Assembly: GCA_964621615.1 (NCBI GenBank)
Contig: CAZUMW010000031.1
Span: forward strand, 1 to 57,212
Direction of reading: 5' to 3'
Length of the DNA: 57,212 nt
DNA from: CAZUMW01 sp964621615
Lineage (GTDB): Bacteria > Desulfobacterota > WTBG01 > CAIYCZ01 > CAIRTM01
Every line of letters begins with the position of its first letter. Within the stretch, counting starts at the first letter, position 1. Below, in pieces: positions 49,278 through 57,212 of this stretch. Position numbers and translations under genes: made by a program. Under the pieces are notes generated by a model. It saw nothing but the letters and a program-made list of their open reading frames with translations. It did not search any database and had not been told where the DNA came from.

Positions 49278-50387
49278 GTGAGAAATGATTATTACACCAT
49301 CCTTGGCGTTGAAAGAAACGCCGGGACGGCTGAAATAAAAAAATCCTACCGGCGGCTTGCCATGCATCTGCACCCGGACAGAAACCCGGAAAACAAGGAT
49401 GCCGAGGAGCAGTTCAAGCTTGTATCCGAGGCCTATGAGGTGCTCAAGGATACTGAGAAGCGCGCTGCTTATGACCGGATCATTGCAATCGAGGAGCAGA
49501 AGCAGGCTGAAAGCATCTCGCGTCCGCCGGACGAGGTGATTGTTCCCAATGATGAGATGCTCGGCGATTTTCTCAAGGGATTTTACTCGCGAAGCGGCGG
49601 CAGGCAAAAGGGCCGGCGCGGAGGCGATCTCAGATACAATCTTAAAATAACGTTCCGTGAAGCCGCATTCGGGGCTGAAAAGGAAATCCGGGTCCCGTTT
49701 ATGGGAACCTGCCCGCGCTGTGCGGGAACCGGTATGAAGGCGGGGGCAGCATCCTCCATATGTCGAACATGCCGCGGCACCGGAAGAATAAAGCGTGGGC
49801 ACGGTAAATATCACGCCTGTGAGATGTGCGATGGAACAGGTCGGGTGGTGACCGATTTCTGCAAGCGCTGTGACGGGGCCGGCACGGTAAAAACCAGCCG
49901 GATAATCAAAGTACATGTGCCGCCGGGCATCGAAACCGGAACACGGCTGCAGGTGTCCGGCATGGGTATGAAGGGTGTGCGCGGCGGCAAAAGGGGGGAT
50001 TTTTTTGTGGTGGTTAACGTGAAAAAACATCCTTTTCTTGAAAAACACGGGCTTAACTTTACCTGCACAGTGCCGGTGCCGCTTTTTACGGCTCTTCTGG
50101 GCGGGCACATCGAGGTGCCGACCCTGAAGGGTAAAAGAAAAGTGAAATTGCCCGCAAACACGCACACGGGCAAAGAGCTGCGGGTAAAGGGGCAGGGGGC
50201 GCGATCGCAGGACGGCACACGGCGCGGAGATCTTGTTGTACGTATAGAGGTTCTGGTGCCGAAAAAACTGACGCGCAGGCAGCGGGAGCTGCTGAAGCAG
50301 ATCGAAGAGCAATCGCGCGAGGACACCTATCCCCGCATGCGGCGCTACAGGCAAAAGCTTGAAAAATATGCCGACACTGTGTCCTGA
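49278..50387 (+). CDS. dnaJ: Chaperone protein DnaJ (type I, no Gly/Phe region)
   Basis: Hsp40 co-chaperone. The 369-residue protein has a J domain (2-68) with HPD at 32-34, four CxxCxGxG zinc repeats (CPRCAGTG, CRTCRGTG, CEMCDGTG, CKRCDGAG; about 145-202) and the two C-terminal beta domains. The usual Gly/Phe-rich linker after the J domain is replaced by a charged stretch with DEMLGDFLKGF. A GTG start at 49278 is chosen because the longer frame begins with TTG inside the terminator region. No dnaK or grpE is nearby. Its stop is two bases from the stop of tatC. Confidence 0.92.
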   Translation: MRNDYYTILGVERNAGTAEIKKSYRRLAMHLHPDRNPENKDAEEQFKLVSEAYEVLKDTEKRAAYDRIIAIEEQKQAESISRPPDEVIVPNDEMLGDFLKGFYSRSGGRQKGRRGGDLRYNLKITFREAAFGAEKEIRVPFMGTCPRCAGTGMKAGAASSICRTCRGTGRIKRGHGKYHACEMCDGTGRVVTDFCKRCDGAGTVKTSRIIKVHVPPGIETGTRLQVSGMGMKGVRGGKRGDFFVVVNVKKHPFLEKHGLNFTCTVPVPLFTALLGGHIEVPTLKGKRKVKLPANTHTGKELRVKGQGARSQDGTRRGDLVVRIEVLVPKKLTRRQRELLKQIEEQSREDTYPRMRRYRQKLEKYADTVS

Positions 50388-50389
50388 CG

Positions 50390-51139
50390 TTATTCGTCGG
50401 CGGCATCCTCTGCGCTGTCGCCTGGTGAAGAACCGAAAATCCGCGCTATAATAATACTTGTTTCATAAAGCAGCAGCAGCGGCAGCGCCATCAGTGTCTG
50501 GCTGATAATATCGGGAGGCGTAAGAATTGCGGCAACTATAAATACGGCAATCACGACCAGCTTCCTGTTTTTAGCAAGCTGGCGATGATTGACCAGTCCG
50601 ATTTTGGACAGGAACAGGATAAAAATCGGAAGCTCAAAGACAACCCCGAATGCAAGCAGGATTCTGCAGGTAAAGGAGAGGTATTCGCTGATTTTCAGGT
50701 GCATAAGGATGCTCTCGTCCGCATAGGTGGCGAAAAATTTACACGCTATGGGAAAGACGACAAAAAAGCAGAACAGGACGCCCCCGACAAAAAATACGGT
50801 CGATAAAAGCACAAACGGAAAAACATATTTTTTTTCATTGCTGTAAAGCCCCGGTGCGACGAAGCGCCAGATCTGATACAGGATGACCGGGCTGGCCAGC
50901 AGAATGCCGGCAAAAATGGAAACTTTCAGATAGGTGAAAAATGCTTCGGTGAGTCCGGTAAAAATAAAGGTGCCCGTATCGGGCATGACAGACAAAACAG
51001 GACGGGCAAGTATTCGGTAGAGCCTGTCGGAGAAGCCGTATGATAACCCAAAGCAGACGGCTACCGCTGCAAGGCATATAAGAATACGCTTTCTCAGCTC
51101 TTCAAGATGCTGCGTCAGGGGAAGTTTGGTGTCCTCCAT
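50390..51139 (-). CDS. tatC: Sec-independent translocase protein TatC
   Basis: Core receptor of the twin-arginine export channel for folded proteins. The 249-residue protein has LTQHLEELRKRILICLAAV at the N-terminus, six membrane helices, FTGLTEAFFTYLKVSIFAGILLASPVILYQIWRFVAPGLY in pieces, and FGVVFELPIFILFLSKIGLV. All are typical. The ATG directly follows the tatB-type gene stop, so the two are coupled. The C-terminal tail is acidic. Confidence 0.97.
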   Translation of the reverse strand: MEDTKLPLTQHLEELRKRILICLAAVAVCFGLSYGFSDRLYRILARPVLSVMPDTGTFIFTGLTEAFFTYLKVSIFAGILLASPVILYQIWRFVAPGLYSNEKKYVFPFVLLSTVFFVGGVLFCFFVVFPIACKFFATYADESILMHLKISEYLSFTCRILLAFGVVFELPIFILFLSKIGLVNHRQLAKNRKLVVIAVFIVAAILTPPDIISQTLMALPLLLLYETSIIIARIFGSSPGDSAEDAADE

Positions 51140-51421
51140 TTAGGTGCCGGATCCTGTCGTGTTATCGTCTGTGTGTTCGGCGTCGGCGTTCCGGGAATCG
51201 GATTCAGGCGGGGCCGGCTCCTGCCGGATATTGGCCGGGCCGTGAATGGTATCATTTATACGGTCCATTTCAAAATCCCGTTTCAAATCATCCGTGGCTC
51301 TTCTGAATTCCCTGGTGGCTCTTCCGAGCGCGCGGGCGATTTCGGGCAGCTTCTTCGGGCCGAGCACGAGCAGTGCAACAGCAAGAATCAAAAGCAGCTC
51401 CTGCATCCCTAATCCGAACAT
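51140..51421 (-). CDS. tatB: TatA/TatB-family translocase subunit
   Basis: Small membrane protein of the Tat system. The 93 residues have MFGLGMQELLLILAVALLVLGPKKLPEIARALG, that is, one N-terminal helix with Glu8, a GPKKLPE hinge and an amphipathic helix, then a polar tail. Glu8 and the hinge favour TatB over TatA, but in species with a single TatA/B protein this cannot be settled. A promoter with TTGACA and TATAAC lies upstream at 51610-51582. Confidence 0.9.
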   Translation of the reverse strand: MFGLGMQELLLILAVALLVLGPKKLPEIARALGRATREFRRATDDLKRDFEMDRINDTIHGPANIRQEPAPPESDSRNADAEHTDDNTTGSGT

Positions 51422-51581
51422 ATGATTGTTCTCCGGGCTGAGCGGTTAGTTGACCGGAAGTGTTCAGGCTGCGCCCGCTGCGGCAGTGGCGGGGCCTGGC
51501 GGAACAAACCGTAATACGCAGCGATAATTACCGGTGCACTCCTGCAGCGTTCTGCGGGATGTGTCGTTATGTCACTGGATT

Positions 51582-51610
51582 GTTATATAATCAATTTGCT
51601 ATAATGTCAA
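51582..51610 (-). promoter_or_regulatory. Sigma70-type promoter for tatB-tatC
   Basis: On the minus strand, TTGACA (51610-51605), a 17-nt spacer and TATAAC (51587-51582). The leader would be about 150 nt. The remaining 51422-51721 region holds no gene. Confidence 0.55.
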
Positions 51611-51639
51611 TTGCGCGTGTCGGGAGTTATTGATATAAT
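51611..51639 (+). promoter_or_regulatory. Sigma70-type promoter for the deacetylase gene
   Basis: TTGCGC (51611-51616), a 17-nt spacer and TATAAT (51634-51639). Its -35 box directly abuts the -35 of the divergent tatB promoter, so one bound protein could affect both. Confidence 0.5.
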
Positions 51640-51721
51640 TCAGCCATATGCCGTTAACTGTAATAATAAAACATAACACGATAAATGCAATACCAAATGA
51701 CTATTCTGAGGCGAGGATACA

Positions 51722-52765
51722 ATGAGTAATGCAACCGCTGTCATAAAAGATCCCCGGTTTCTCGATCATGTAACACGCTACGGCCACCCGGAGTGCCCGC
51801 AGCGCCTCGAAAATATCTATGCGGCGCTTGAGCAGGAGGATGTGAAGCATCTGTATCAGAGTGCCGGGCCGCGGGAAGCGTCTGTCGAGGAGATTATGCT
51901 GAATCATGCGGAGTCGTATATACAGACGATCAAAAATACTGCCGGCAGGGATTTTGTTACGCTTGATCCTGACACCAATACCTCTGCAGGCTCCTGGCAG
52001 GCATCTGTGCTTGCTGCCGGTGCGGTGCTGAAGGGGCTGGAAATGATTCTGGACCGGAAAGCGGCAAACTGCGCGGCCCTGGTGCGGCCTCCCGGGCATC
52101 ATGCTGAGCGGGCACGCGCAATGGGGTTTTGTCTTTTTAATAATATAGCGATCGGTGCCAGGTATCTCATGGAAAAACGGGGAATTAAGAGAATTCTGGT
52201 TGTTGACTGGGATATCCATCACGGCAACGGTACGCAGAATGCTTTTTACGACACCCCCGAAGTGCTTTATTTCTCGACCCATCAATACCCCTATTTCCCC
52301 GGAACCGGCGCTGCAAAAGAGGTGGGCATGGGCAGTGGAGAAGGGTACACAGTCAATGTCCCGCTTCACGGCGGACAGGGAACCGGTGATTATTTATACC
52401 TGTTTTCCCGCATTCTTCAGCCGATCGCTGAAGAGTATAAGCCGGAATTTATTCTCGTGTCAGCCGGTTATGATATTTATGAACGCGATCCTCTCGGAAC
52501 GATGGACGTCAGCGCACAGGGGTTCGGTGATCTCACCGCATTCATGAAATCGCTTGCGGACCGCCTGTGCGGCGGGAGGCTGCTTCTCAGCCTCGAGGGC
52601 GGATATCATTTACAGGGTATCGCAGATTCAGTTACGCATACGGTGCATGCGCTTGCCGGTGACAGACAGCTTTGCAGCGACATCCGACCCCATGCAGACG
52701 GGACAGCACGGATCCTTTCCCAGTCACAGAAGATCCATTCGCAGTTCTGGCCCTGTTTGAAATAA
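51722..52765 (+). CDS. Histone deacetylase-family hydrolase
   Basis: Zinc-dependent amidohydrolase of the arginase/deacetylase fold; bacterial relatives remove acetyl groups from polyamines, acetoin-related molecules or proteins. The 347 residues have RPPGHHAERARAMGFCLFNN (paired His 126-127), DWDIHHGNGT (zinc ligands D164, H166) and SAGYDIYERDPLG (third ligand D251), then EGGYHLQG. It is most like class II-type enzymes. The start follows GAGGCGAGGATACA. Given the speDE genes in the same window, a polyamine-linked role is possible but unproven. Confidence 0.92.
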   Translation: MSNATAVIKDPRFLDHVTRYGHPECPQRLENIYAALEQEDVKHLYQSAGPREASVEEIMLNHAESYIQTIKNTAGRDFVTLDPDTNTSAGSWQASVLAAGAVLKGLEMILDRKAANCAALVRPPGHHAERARAMGFCLFNNIAIGARYLMEKRGIKRILVVDWDIHHGNGTQNAFYDTPEVLYFSTHQYPYFPGTGAAKEVGMGSGEGYTVNVPLHGGQGTGDYLYLFSRILQPIAEEYKPEFILVSAGYDIYERDPLGTMDVSAQGFGDLTAFMKSLADRLCGGRLLLSLEGGYHLQGIADSVTHTVHALAGDRQLCSDIRPHADGTARILSQSQKIHSQFWPCLK

Positions 52766-52866
52766 CGCCTCTTACCCGAACGCCTTTGCCTGCATACGAT
52801 CTGTTCCGATCAGTTGTGTTTTTGTCGCTTTTGCATTGTAGCGCTAAAAAATAATTCATAATTTAC

Positions 52867-52893
52867 TTGACACTATGGTAATAACTCTATAAA
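52867..52893 (+). promoter_or_regulatory. Promoter for the zapB-like/zapA genes
   Basis: TTGACA (52867-52872) followed by an AT-rich -10 area: TATAAA at 52888 with a 15-nt spacer, or TAAATT at 52890 with a 17-nt spacer. It lies about 60-80 nt before the first gene. Confidence 0.5.
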
Positions 52894-52950
52894 TTAGCTA
52901 AATAAATTTTAGTGTACACGATTAGTTGCCATAACCAATGACACTGGTAT

Positions 52951-53184
52951 GTGAGCGTGGATTTGAAGCCTTTTGAAAAGCTGTCGGAAAGAGTTGAGTT
53001 ATTTGTTAAAAAGTATGAATCCCTTAAAAAGGAAAAAGAGCGCATAGAGCAGCAGCTTATTAAAAAGGAAAGGGACAGGCAGGAATTAAAAAATTATCTT
53101 GAAAAGCTCGTTAAAGAAAGATCTGTCGTTAAAAGCCGTATTGACGCAATTCTTGAAAAAATAGATTCCCTGAATGTACGTTAA
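52951..53184 (+). CDS. Coiled-coil ZapB-like cell division protein
   Basis: Small 77-residue protein that is almost wholly one coiled coil: heptad-like pattern from LSERVELFVKKYESLKKEK to VVKSRIDAILEKIDSL, rich in Lys and Glu. Size and shape match ZapB, which links ZapA and the Z-ring to the nucleoid terminus in gammaproteobacteria. Its position just before zapA supports a division role. The start is a GTG at 52951 with a poor ribosome site. Coiled coils give weak family evidence, so the name is tentative. Confidence 0.7.
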   Translation: MSVDLKPFEKLSERVELFVKKYESLKKEKERIEQQLIKKERDRQELKNYLEKLVKERSVVKSRIDAILEKIDSLNVR

Positions 53185-53190
53185 AATCAT

Positions 53191-53469
53191 ATGAGCGATT
53201 CATATCAAATTACCGTGATGGGGCGCAGATTCAACTTGAAGGGTGCCCATGATCCTGAACATATTGCGCGTGTTGAACGCTATATCAATGAAAGAATAGA
53301 CGAGGTCAAGGCGGCCGGCGGGCCGGTGGATACGACAAATTTAATGATTCTCGTAGCGCTTAATATGACGGACGATTTGCTGAAAAGCCGGGATGATCTG
53401 GAAAGGATGCAGGACACAATTGATAATAATGCACAAAGGCTGATAAATCTTATTGAATCACATGTATGA
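53191..53469 (+). CDS. zapA: Cell division protein ZapA
   Basis: Z-ring stabiliser that bundles FtsZ filaments. The 92 residues open SDSYQITVMGRRFNLKGAHDPEHIARVERYINERIDEV and continue NLMILVALNMTDDLLKSRDDLERM, the typical ZapA beta-strand head and coiled-coil tail. It starts six bases after the ZapB-like gene. Confidence 0.92.
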   Translation: MSDSYQITVMGRRFNLKGAHDPEHIARVERYINERIDEVKAAGGPVDTTNLMILVALNMTDDLLKSRDDLERMQDTIDNNAQRLINLIESHV

Positions 53470-53842
53470 TTTAGTGTATACTTTTACGATAGTGTGTAAA
53501 TCGGTTTAATGGGGGAGAACTCTTTCAGCTGTATACCAGTGTAATCCCTGTTAATAGATGATTCAGGGTTGATAGATAGAGGTTTGAAGGATAGCGCTGT
53601 ATTAAGAATATCTGTATATTTTTTAATATATATATGAAATTAATTTTTAGGTTAATATTTTTAATATTATCGCCGCACATCTGTCATTATCCTTCATAAC
53701 ATCTCTCCCCTGCACGGCACATCCCTGTTGATGTGCAGCCCCGTTTTGCCGTTAATGTATGTAGCGTTTTTCATAACACATAAGCAGTGTGTCCTGTATT
53801 AATATGTGTATATGACACACGATTATCAAGGAGGAGATATCA
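53470..53842. other. Non-coding region between zapA and rny
   Basis: AT-rich, no gene. Stems seen: CCCTG/CAGGG (about 53546-53570), GCACATC/GATGTGC (53717-53736) and GTGTGTC/GACACAC (53787-53820), the last ending eight bases before the rny ribosome site. In several deltaproteobacteria this place, after zapA, holds the 6S RNA gene. I could not recognise a 6S fold here. Confidence 0.5.
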
Positions 53843-55402
53843 TTGGACCCGTTACTGATAATTGTCAGCGCCGTATGTCTGTTTGCCGGTACAGCAGTTG
53901 GGTTTTTGTTGAGGAAGAAAATCGGCGAAAACAAAGTATCTGCAGCAGAGGATGCATCGCGGAAAATTCTGTCCGAGGCACAGAAAGAAGCAGCTAATTT
54001 AAAGAAAGAGGCACAGCTGCAGGCAAAAGAGGAGCTGTATAAGACAAAAGCCGAATTTGAAAAAGAAACCAGAAACAAGCGCCACGAGCTGCAGAAGCTG
54101 GAAAAAAGGCTGTCCCAGAAAGAGGAGAATCTTGAAAAAAAGGTAAACCTTGTTGATCAGAAAGAAATTTCGATAGCCGGCAGGGAAAAGGCGCTCGAGT
54201 CGCAGGAAAAAAGTGTCAAGGAAATGGAGGACCGCTACACGAAAGCCATAGAGGAGCAGACAAAAATGCTTGAAAAGATTTCAGGCATGACCTCCGAGGA
54301 GGCCAAAAAGGTCCTGATGCAGAATCTTGAAAACGAGGCCAAGCACGAGTCGGCGCGGACAATAAGACGGATAGAGGAAGAGACAAAAGAAAACTCAGAC
54401 AAAATCGCCCGTAATATCATAGCGGTGGCTATTCAGCGATACAGCGCGGATTATGTCGCGGAAAAAACCGTATCGGTTGTGAGCTTGCCCAACGATGAAA
54501 TGAAGGGCAGAATTATCGGGCGCGAAGGCAGAAATATAAGAACCATAGAACAGATTTCCGGTGTTGATCTTATTATCGACGACACCCCGGAAACGATTCT
54601 GATTTCCTCGTTTGACCCGATTCGCCGGGAGGTTGCCCGAATCGCCCTTGAGCGGCTTATTACCGACGGCCGTATCCATCCCGCACGAATCGAGGAAATT
54701 ATAGAAAAAGTCAATCAGGAAATGGAGAACACGATCCGCGAGGCCGGGGAGCAGGCAACCTTTGATGTGGGGATTCAGAAAATAAACCCCGAGCTGCTTC
54801 GACTGCTCGGCAGGCTGCGGTACCGGACCAGCTATGACCAGAATGTGCTGCAGCACTCCCGCGAAGTTGCATTTTTGTGCGGCATTATGGCCTCGGAGCT
54901 GAATATGAACGTCAAGGCTGCCAAGCGGGCAGGGCTTCTTCATGATATCGGCAAGGCCGTTGATCATGAAGTCGAGGGCTCGCATGCGGTTATCGGCGCG
55001 GATATAGCGAAAAAATACGGGGAGTCTGAAGAGATTATACATGCTATCGGCGCTCACCACGATGATATTAAAGCCCAGACGGTTCTGGCGGTTCTGGTGC
55101 AGGCGGCCGATGCACTTTCAGCCGCCCGCCCCGGCGCACGCAGGGAAATGCTGGTAACCTACGTCAAGCATTTGAAAGACCTCGAGGAAATCGCCAATTC
55201 GTTCAAAGGGGTGAGCAAGTCCTATGCGGTGCAGGCCGGCCGCGAGATACGCGTCATTGTTGAAAGCAGGGACGTGAACGATGATGAATCGGTTGTGCTC
55301 TCAAAGGATGTGGCGAAAAAGATCGAAGAGGCGCTGTCCTATCCCGGCCAGATAAAGGTGACGGTTATCCGGGAGACACGTGCTGTCGAGTATGCGAAAT
55401 AG
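53843..55402 (+). CDS. rny: Ribonuclease Y
   Basis: Membrane-anchored endoribonuclease that starts mRNA decay. The 519-residue protein has an N-terminal membrane helix (3-24), a long charged coiled coil (30-185), a KH RNA-binding domain with GRIIGREGRN (222-231), and an HD domain with H367-D368 (LLHDIGKAVDHE). The start is a TTG at 53843; AAGGAGG at 53828-53834 fixes it. An inverted repeat just before the ribosome site may fold in the leader. Confidence 0.96.
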   Translation: MDPLLIIVSAVCLFAGTAVGFLLRKKIGENKVSAAEDASRKILSEAQKEAANLKKEAQLQAKEELYKTKAEFEKETRNKRHELQKLEKRLSQKEENLEKKVNLVDQKEISIAGREKALESQEKSVKEMEDRYTKAIEEQTKMLEKISGMTSEEAKKVLMQNLENEAKHESARTIRRIEEETKENSDKIARNIIAVAIQRYSADYVAEKTVSVVSLPNDEMKGRIIGREGRNIRTIEQISGVDLIIDDTPETILISSFDPIRREVARIALERLITDGRIHPARIEEIIEKVNQEMENTIREAGEQATFDVGIQKINPELLRLLGRLRYRTSYDQNVLQHSREVAFLCGIMASELNMNVKAAKRAGLLHDIGKAVDHEVEGSHAVIGADIAKKYGESEEIIHAIGAHHDDIKAQTVLAVLVQAADALSAARPGARREMLVTYVKHLKDLEEIANSFKGVSKSYAVQAGREIRVIVESRDVNDDESVVLSKDVAKKIEEALSYPGQIKVTVIRETRAVEYAK

Positions 55403-55480
55403 GGCTCGCGTGTGCGGCTCTGAAACCTCTGTTTCGAACCGTCTTCGTTACATTGTTTGGACATTACTGGCGGCATATAT

Positions 55481-56719
55481 ATGAGCAATGATGTGTTTTC
55501 AATATTGCAGGAGCGCGGGTTCGTTGAGCAGGTAAGCGATGAGGCCGGCCTTCGCGACAGCCTTGCTTCCGGGCCGGTTACCTGTTATGCCGGCTTCGAT
55601 CCTACCGGCAGAAGCCTCCACGTTGGCCACCTGCTGCCGATTATGGCGCTGGCGCACATGCAGCGGTCAGGGCACCGGCCCATTGTTCTTGCGGGCGGCG
55701 GTACGGCTCTGATCGGCGATCCCAGCGGGAAAAATGAAATGCGCAGAATATTGTCTCATGATGAAATAGAGCGCAACCTTGAAAGCATAAAAGAGCAGTT
55801 TTCTCACTATCTGATGCTCGACGGTGATACGCAGGCGCGTGTTTTAAATAACGCAGAGTGGCTTGTTCCGCTCAGGTATATAGATTTCCTGCGCGATATC
55901 GGGCGGCATTTCAGCGTAAACCGGATGCTGGCTGCCGAATCGTATAAAATGCGGCTCGAAACAGGCCTGAATTTTATAGAATTCAATTATATGCTCCTGC
56001 AGGCATATGATTTCTGGTATCTTCACGCGCACCACGAGTGTGTGCTGCAGATCGGCGGTAACGATCAGTGGGGCAACATTGTCGCAGGCATCGAACTTAT
56101 CAGGAGAATGTCCGGAGGTGCGGCATACGGGCTGACCTTTCCGCTTATAACGACCGCGGGCGGTGCAAAAATGGGAAAAACCGAAAAAGGTGCCGTATGG
56201 CTTGCCCCTGAGATGACCTCACCGTATGAGTATTATCAGTACTGGAGAAACTGTGATGACCGGGATGTCTACCGGTTTCTGGCACTTTTTACGTTTATGC
56301 CCATGGAGGAAATAGCTGCGCTTGAGTCTGACAGGTCTGAAAATGCACTCAGGAAAGCCAAGGAAATGCTTGCGCTTGAGGCTGCCGCCGTCACACACGG
56401 ACGCGATGAGGCAATACGCGCACGCAATGCGGCACAGAGCGTGTTTTATGGAGCCGGTGGAGGAGATGATTCGCTGCCGTCGAGCACATTTGCAAAAGAT
56501 ACATTTGAGCAGGGCGTACCTGCTTTTATTCTGTTTCATGAAACAAAATTATGTCCCACGCGCAGCGAAGCACGGAGGTTGATTAGCGCGGGCGGTGCAT
56601 ATGCCAATGGAAAAAAGATTGATCGTTTTGACGAACTTATTGATATTTCTTCGTTTAATAACGATCAGCTGCTGCTGAGAGCAGGCAAGAAACGATACCA
56701 TAAGGTTATTGTTGAGTAA
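55481..56719 (+). CDS. tyrS: Tyrosyl-tRNA synthetase
   Basis: Charges tRNA-Tyr. The 412 residues have the class I signature HVGH (47-50), GGNDQWGNI for tyrosine binding, KMGKT (230-234; KMSKS-like) and a C-terminal S4 domain (about 345-412). The ATG at 55481 is preferred to the in-frame codon at 55457. It is followed directly by an rRNA operon. Confidence 0.97.
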   Translation: MSNDVFSILQERGFVEQVSDEAGLRDSLASGPVTCYAGFDPTGRSLHVGHLLPIMALAHMQRSGHRPIVLAGGGTALIGDPSGKNEMRRILSHDEIERNLESIKEQFSHYLMLDGDTQARVLNNAEWLVPLRYIDFLRDIGRHFSVNRMLAAESYKMRLETGLNFIEFNYMLLQAYDFWYLHAHHECVLQIGGNDQWGNIVAGIELIRRMSGGAAYGLTFPLITTAGGAKMGKTEKGAVWLAPEMTSPYEYYQYWRNCDDRDVYRFLALFTFMPMEEIAALESDRSENALRKAKEMLALEAAAVTHGRDEAIRARNAAQSVFYGAGGGDDSLPSSTFAKDTFEQGVPAFILFHETKLCPTRSEARRLISAGGAYANGKKIDRFDELIDISSFNNDQLLLRAGKKRYHKVIVE

Positions 56720-56753
56720 TCGTAAGAAACTTAAAAAAAAGTTAAAAAAACGG

Positions 56754-56781
56754 TTGACTTAATTTTTCATATCGGTATACT
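56754..56781 (+). promoter_or_regulatory. rRNA operon promoter
   Basis: TTGACT (56754-56759), a 16-nt spacer and TATACT (56776-56781). The A-rich tract at 56727-56750 looks like an UP element. A transcript would start near 56788. Confidence 0.85.
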
Positions 56782-56803
56782 ACTCAGATAGCCATCAACA
56801 ACA

Positions 56804-56816
56804 TGTTCTCTGAAAA
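56804..56816 (+). promoter_or_regulatory. boxA-like antitermination site in the rRNA leader
   Basis: TGTTCTCTGAAAA resembles the boxA element of rRNA leaders, which recruits Nus factors. It is about 60 nt before the 16S start. Confidence 0.6.
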
Positions 56817-56865
56817 ATGAATAGGGAAGGATAAAAGGAATTTGAGTGTCAAACTCTTTATACTT

Positions 56866-57212
56866 AAATCGAAGAGTTTGATCCTGGCTCAGAACGAACG
56901 CTGGCGGCGTGCTTAACACATGCAAGTCGAACGAGAACTTCCGCCTTCGGGTGGATTAGTAAAGTGGCGCACGGGTGAGTAACGCGTGGGTAATTTACCT
57001 TCGGGATCGGGATAACATCGCGAAAGCGGTGCTAATACCGGATAAGCTCACAGCACTTCGCGTGCAGTGAGAAAAGGTGGCCTCTGACATAAGCTATCTC
57101 CTGAAGATGAGCCCGCGTACCATTAGCTTGTTGGTGAGGTAATGGCCCACCAAGGCTACGATGGTTAGCTGGCCTGAGAGGGCGGCCAGCCACACTGGAA
57201 CTGAGACACGGT
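56866..57212 (+). rRNA. rrs: 16S ribosomal RNA, 5' part (runs off the window)
   Basis: Starts AAATCGAAGAGTTTGATC and continues with CTGGCTCAGAACGAACGCTGG, GGTGAGTAACGCGTGG, CTAATACCGGATAAGC and ACTGGAACTGAGACACGG. These are universal 16S landmarks. Only the first 347 nt are present. The pattern is proteobacterial, closest in my judgement to deltaproteobacterial lineages. Confidence 0.98.

Noticed and set aside
49260..50354. Minus-strand 364-codon frame opposite dnaJ
   Set aside because: It lies wholly against dnaJ, whose J domain and zinc repeats are unmistakable; the frame is a GC-driven shadow.
53470..53780. 6S RNA after zapA
   Set aside because: The position is right, but I could not see a closing stem with a central bubble, so no RNA gene is called.
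1..57212. CRISPR array, tRNA genes, prophage or integrase-linked island
   Set aside because: No regularly spaced repeats, no tRNA cloverleaf and no phage genes were seen; XerD is a housekeeping recombinase.

Overview
This 57.2 kb window is a chromosomal segment of a motile, Gram-negative, probably deltaproteobacterial organism (Desulfobacterota/Desulfuromonadota-like). The evidence is of three kinds. First, the flagellar genes include P-ring and L-ring genes (flgI, flgH), which need an outer membrane. Second, the order flgFGAHI-flgJ(N)-flgM-flgN-flgK-flgL-csrA-fliW, the ftsE-ftsX-envC-ctpA block, the xerD/DHH-CBS-nucleotidyltransferase/site-2 protease/scpA/scpB/rluB block and the zapA...rny...tyrS-16S layout are, from general knowledge, typical of that part of the tree. 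Third, the 5' 347 nt of a 16S rRNA gene look proteobacterial. Genus cannot be fixed from this alone.

Layout. 1-3.75 kb: a PAS-PAS-GGDEF cyclase (minus), an intergenic repeat-like stretch, and a large Thr-rich lipoprotein of unknown function. 4.0-15.0 kb: one long flagellar run, with a sigma54-like site before flgF and a strong sigma28-type site before flgM. FlgK is about twice normal size because of an internal five-fold repeat. The run ends with csrA and fliW. 15.0-18.7 kb (minus): a lone AmmeMemoRadiSam radical SAM enzyme, a TrmA/RlmD-type RNA methyltransferase, speE and speD. 19.2-20.5 kb: a compact MoaD-like, LpdD-like, UbiX cassette. 20.6-24.8 kb (minus): ftsE, ftsX, envC-like, ctpA. 25.0-30.0 kb: an HD-GYP/HDOD protein, then yrdC, purE, an unknown gene and purD. 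30.1-35.8 kb: rsmE, an RDD protein, murI, a structured IS200/IS605-like relic without transposase, a GerMN protein and an EF-G. 36.0-45.6 kb: NifU-like and DUF2065 genes, a B12-binding radical SAM gene, panE, then the xerD-to-rluB operon. 45.8-49.2 kb: lipB-lipA followed by two U32-family genes whose cysteine spacing resembles UbiV and UbiU. 49.3-52.8 kb: dnaJ, tatC/tatB and a class II-like histone deacetylase-family gene. 53.0-57.2 kb: zapB-like, zapA, a non-coding gap, rny, tyrS and the start of an rRNA operon with promoter and boxA.

How the parts fit. Most genes are housekeeping (envelope and division, translation, purines, lipoate, polyamines, chromosome segregation). Motility is wired to c-di-GMP-type proteins and to the CsrA/FliW switch. 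The items most likely to hold undescribed biology are the UbiV/UbiU-like pair next to lipBA, the MoaD/LpdD/UbiX cassette, the repeat-expanded FlgK, the Thr-rich lipoprotein and the omega-RNA-like relic after murI. All calls come from reading the sequence; no database search was run.
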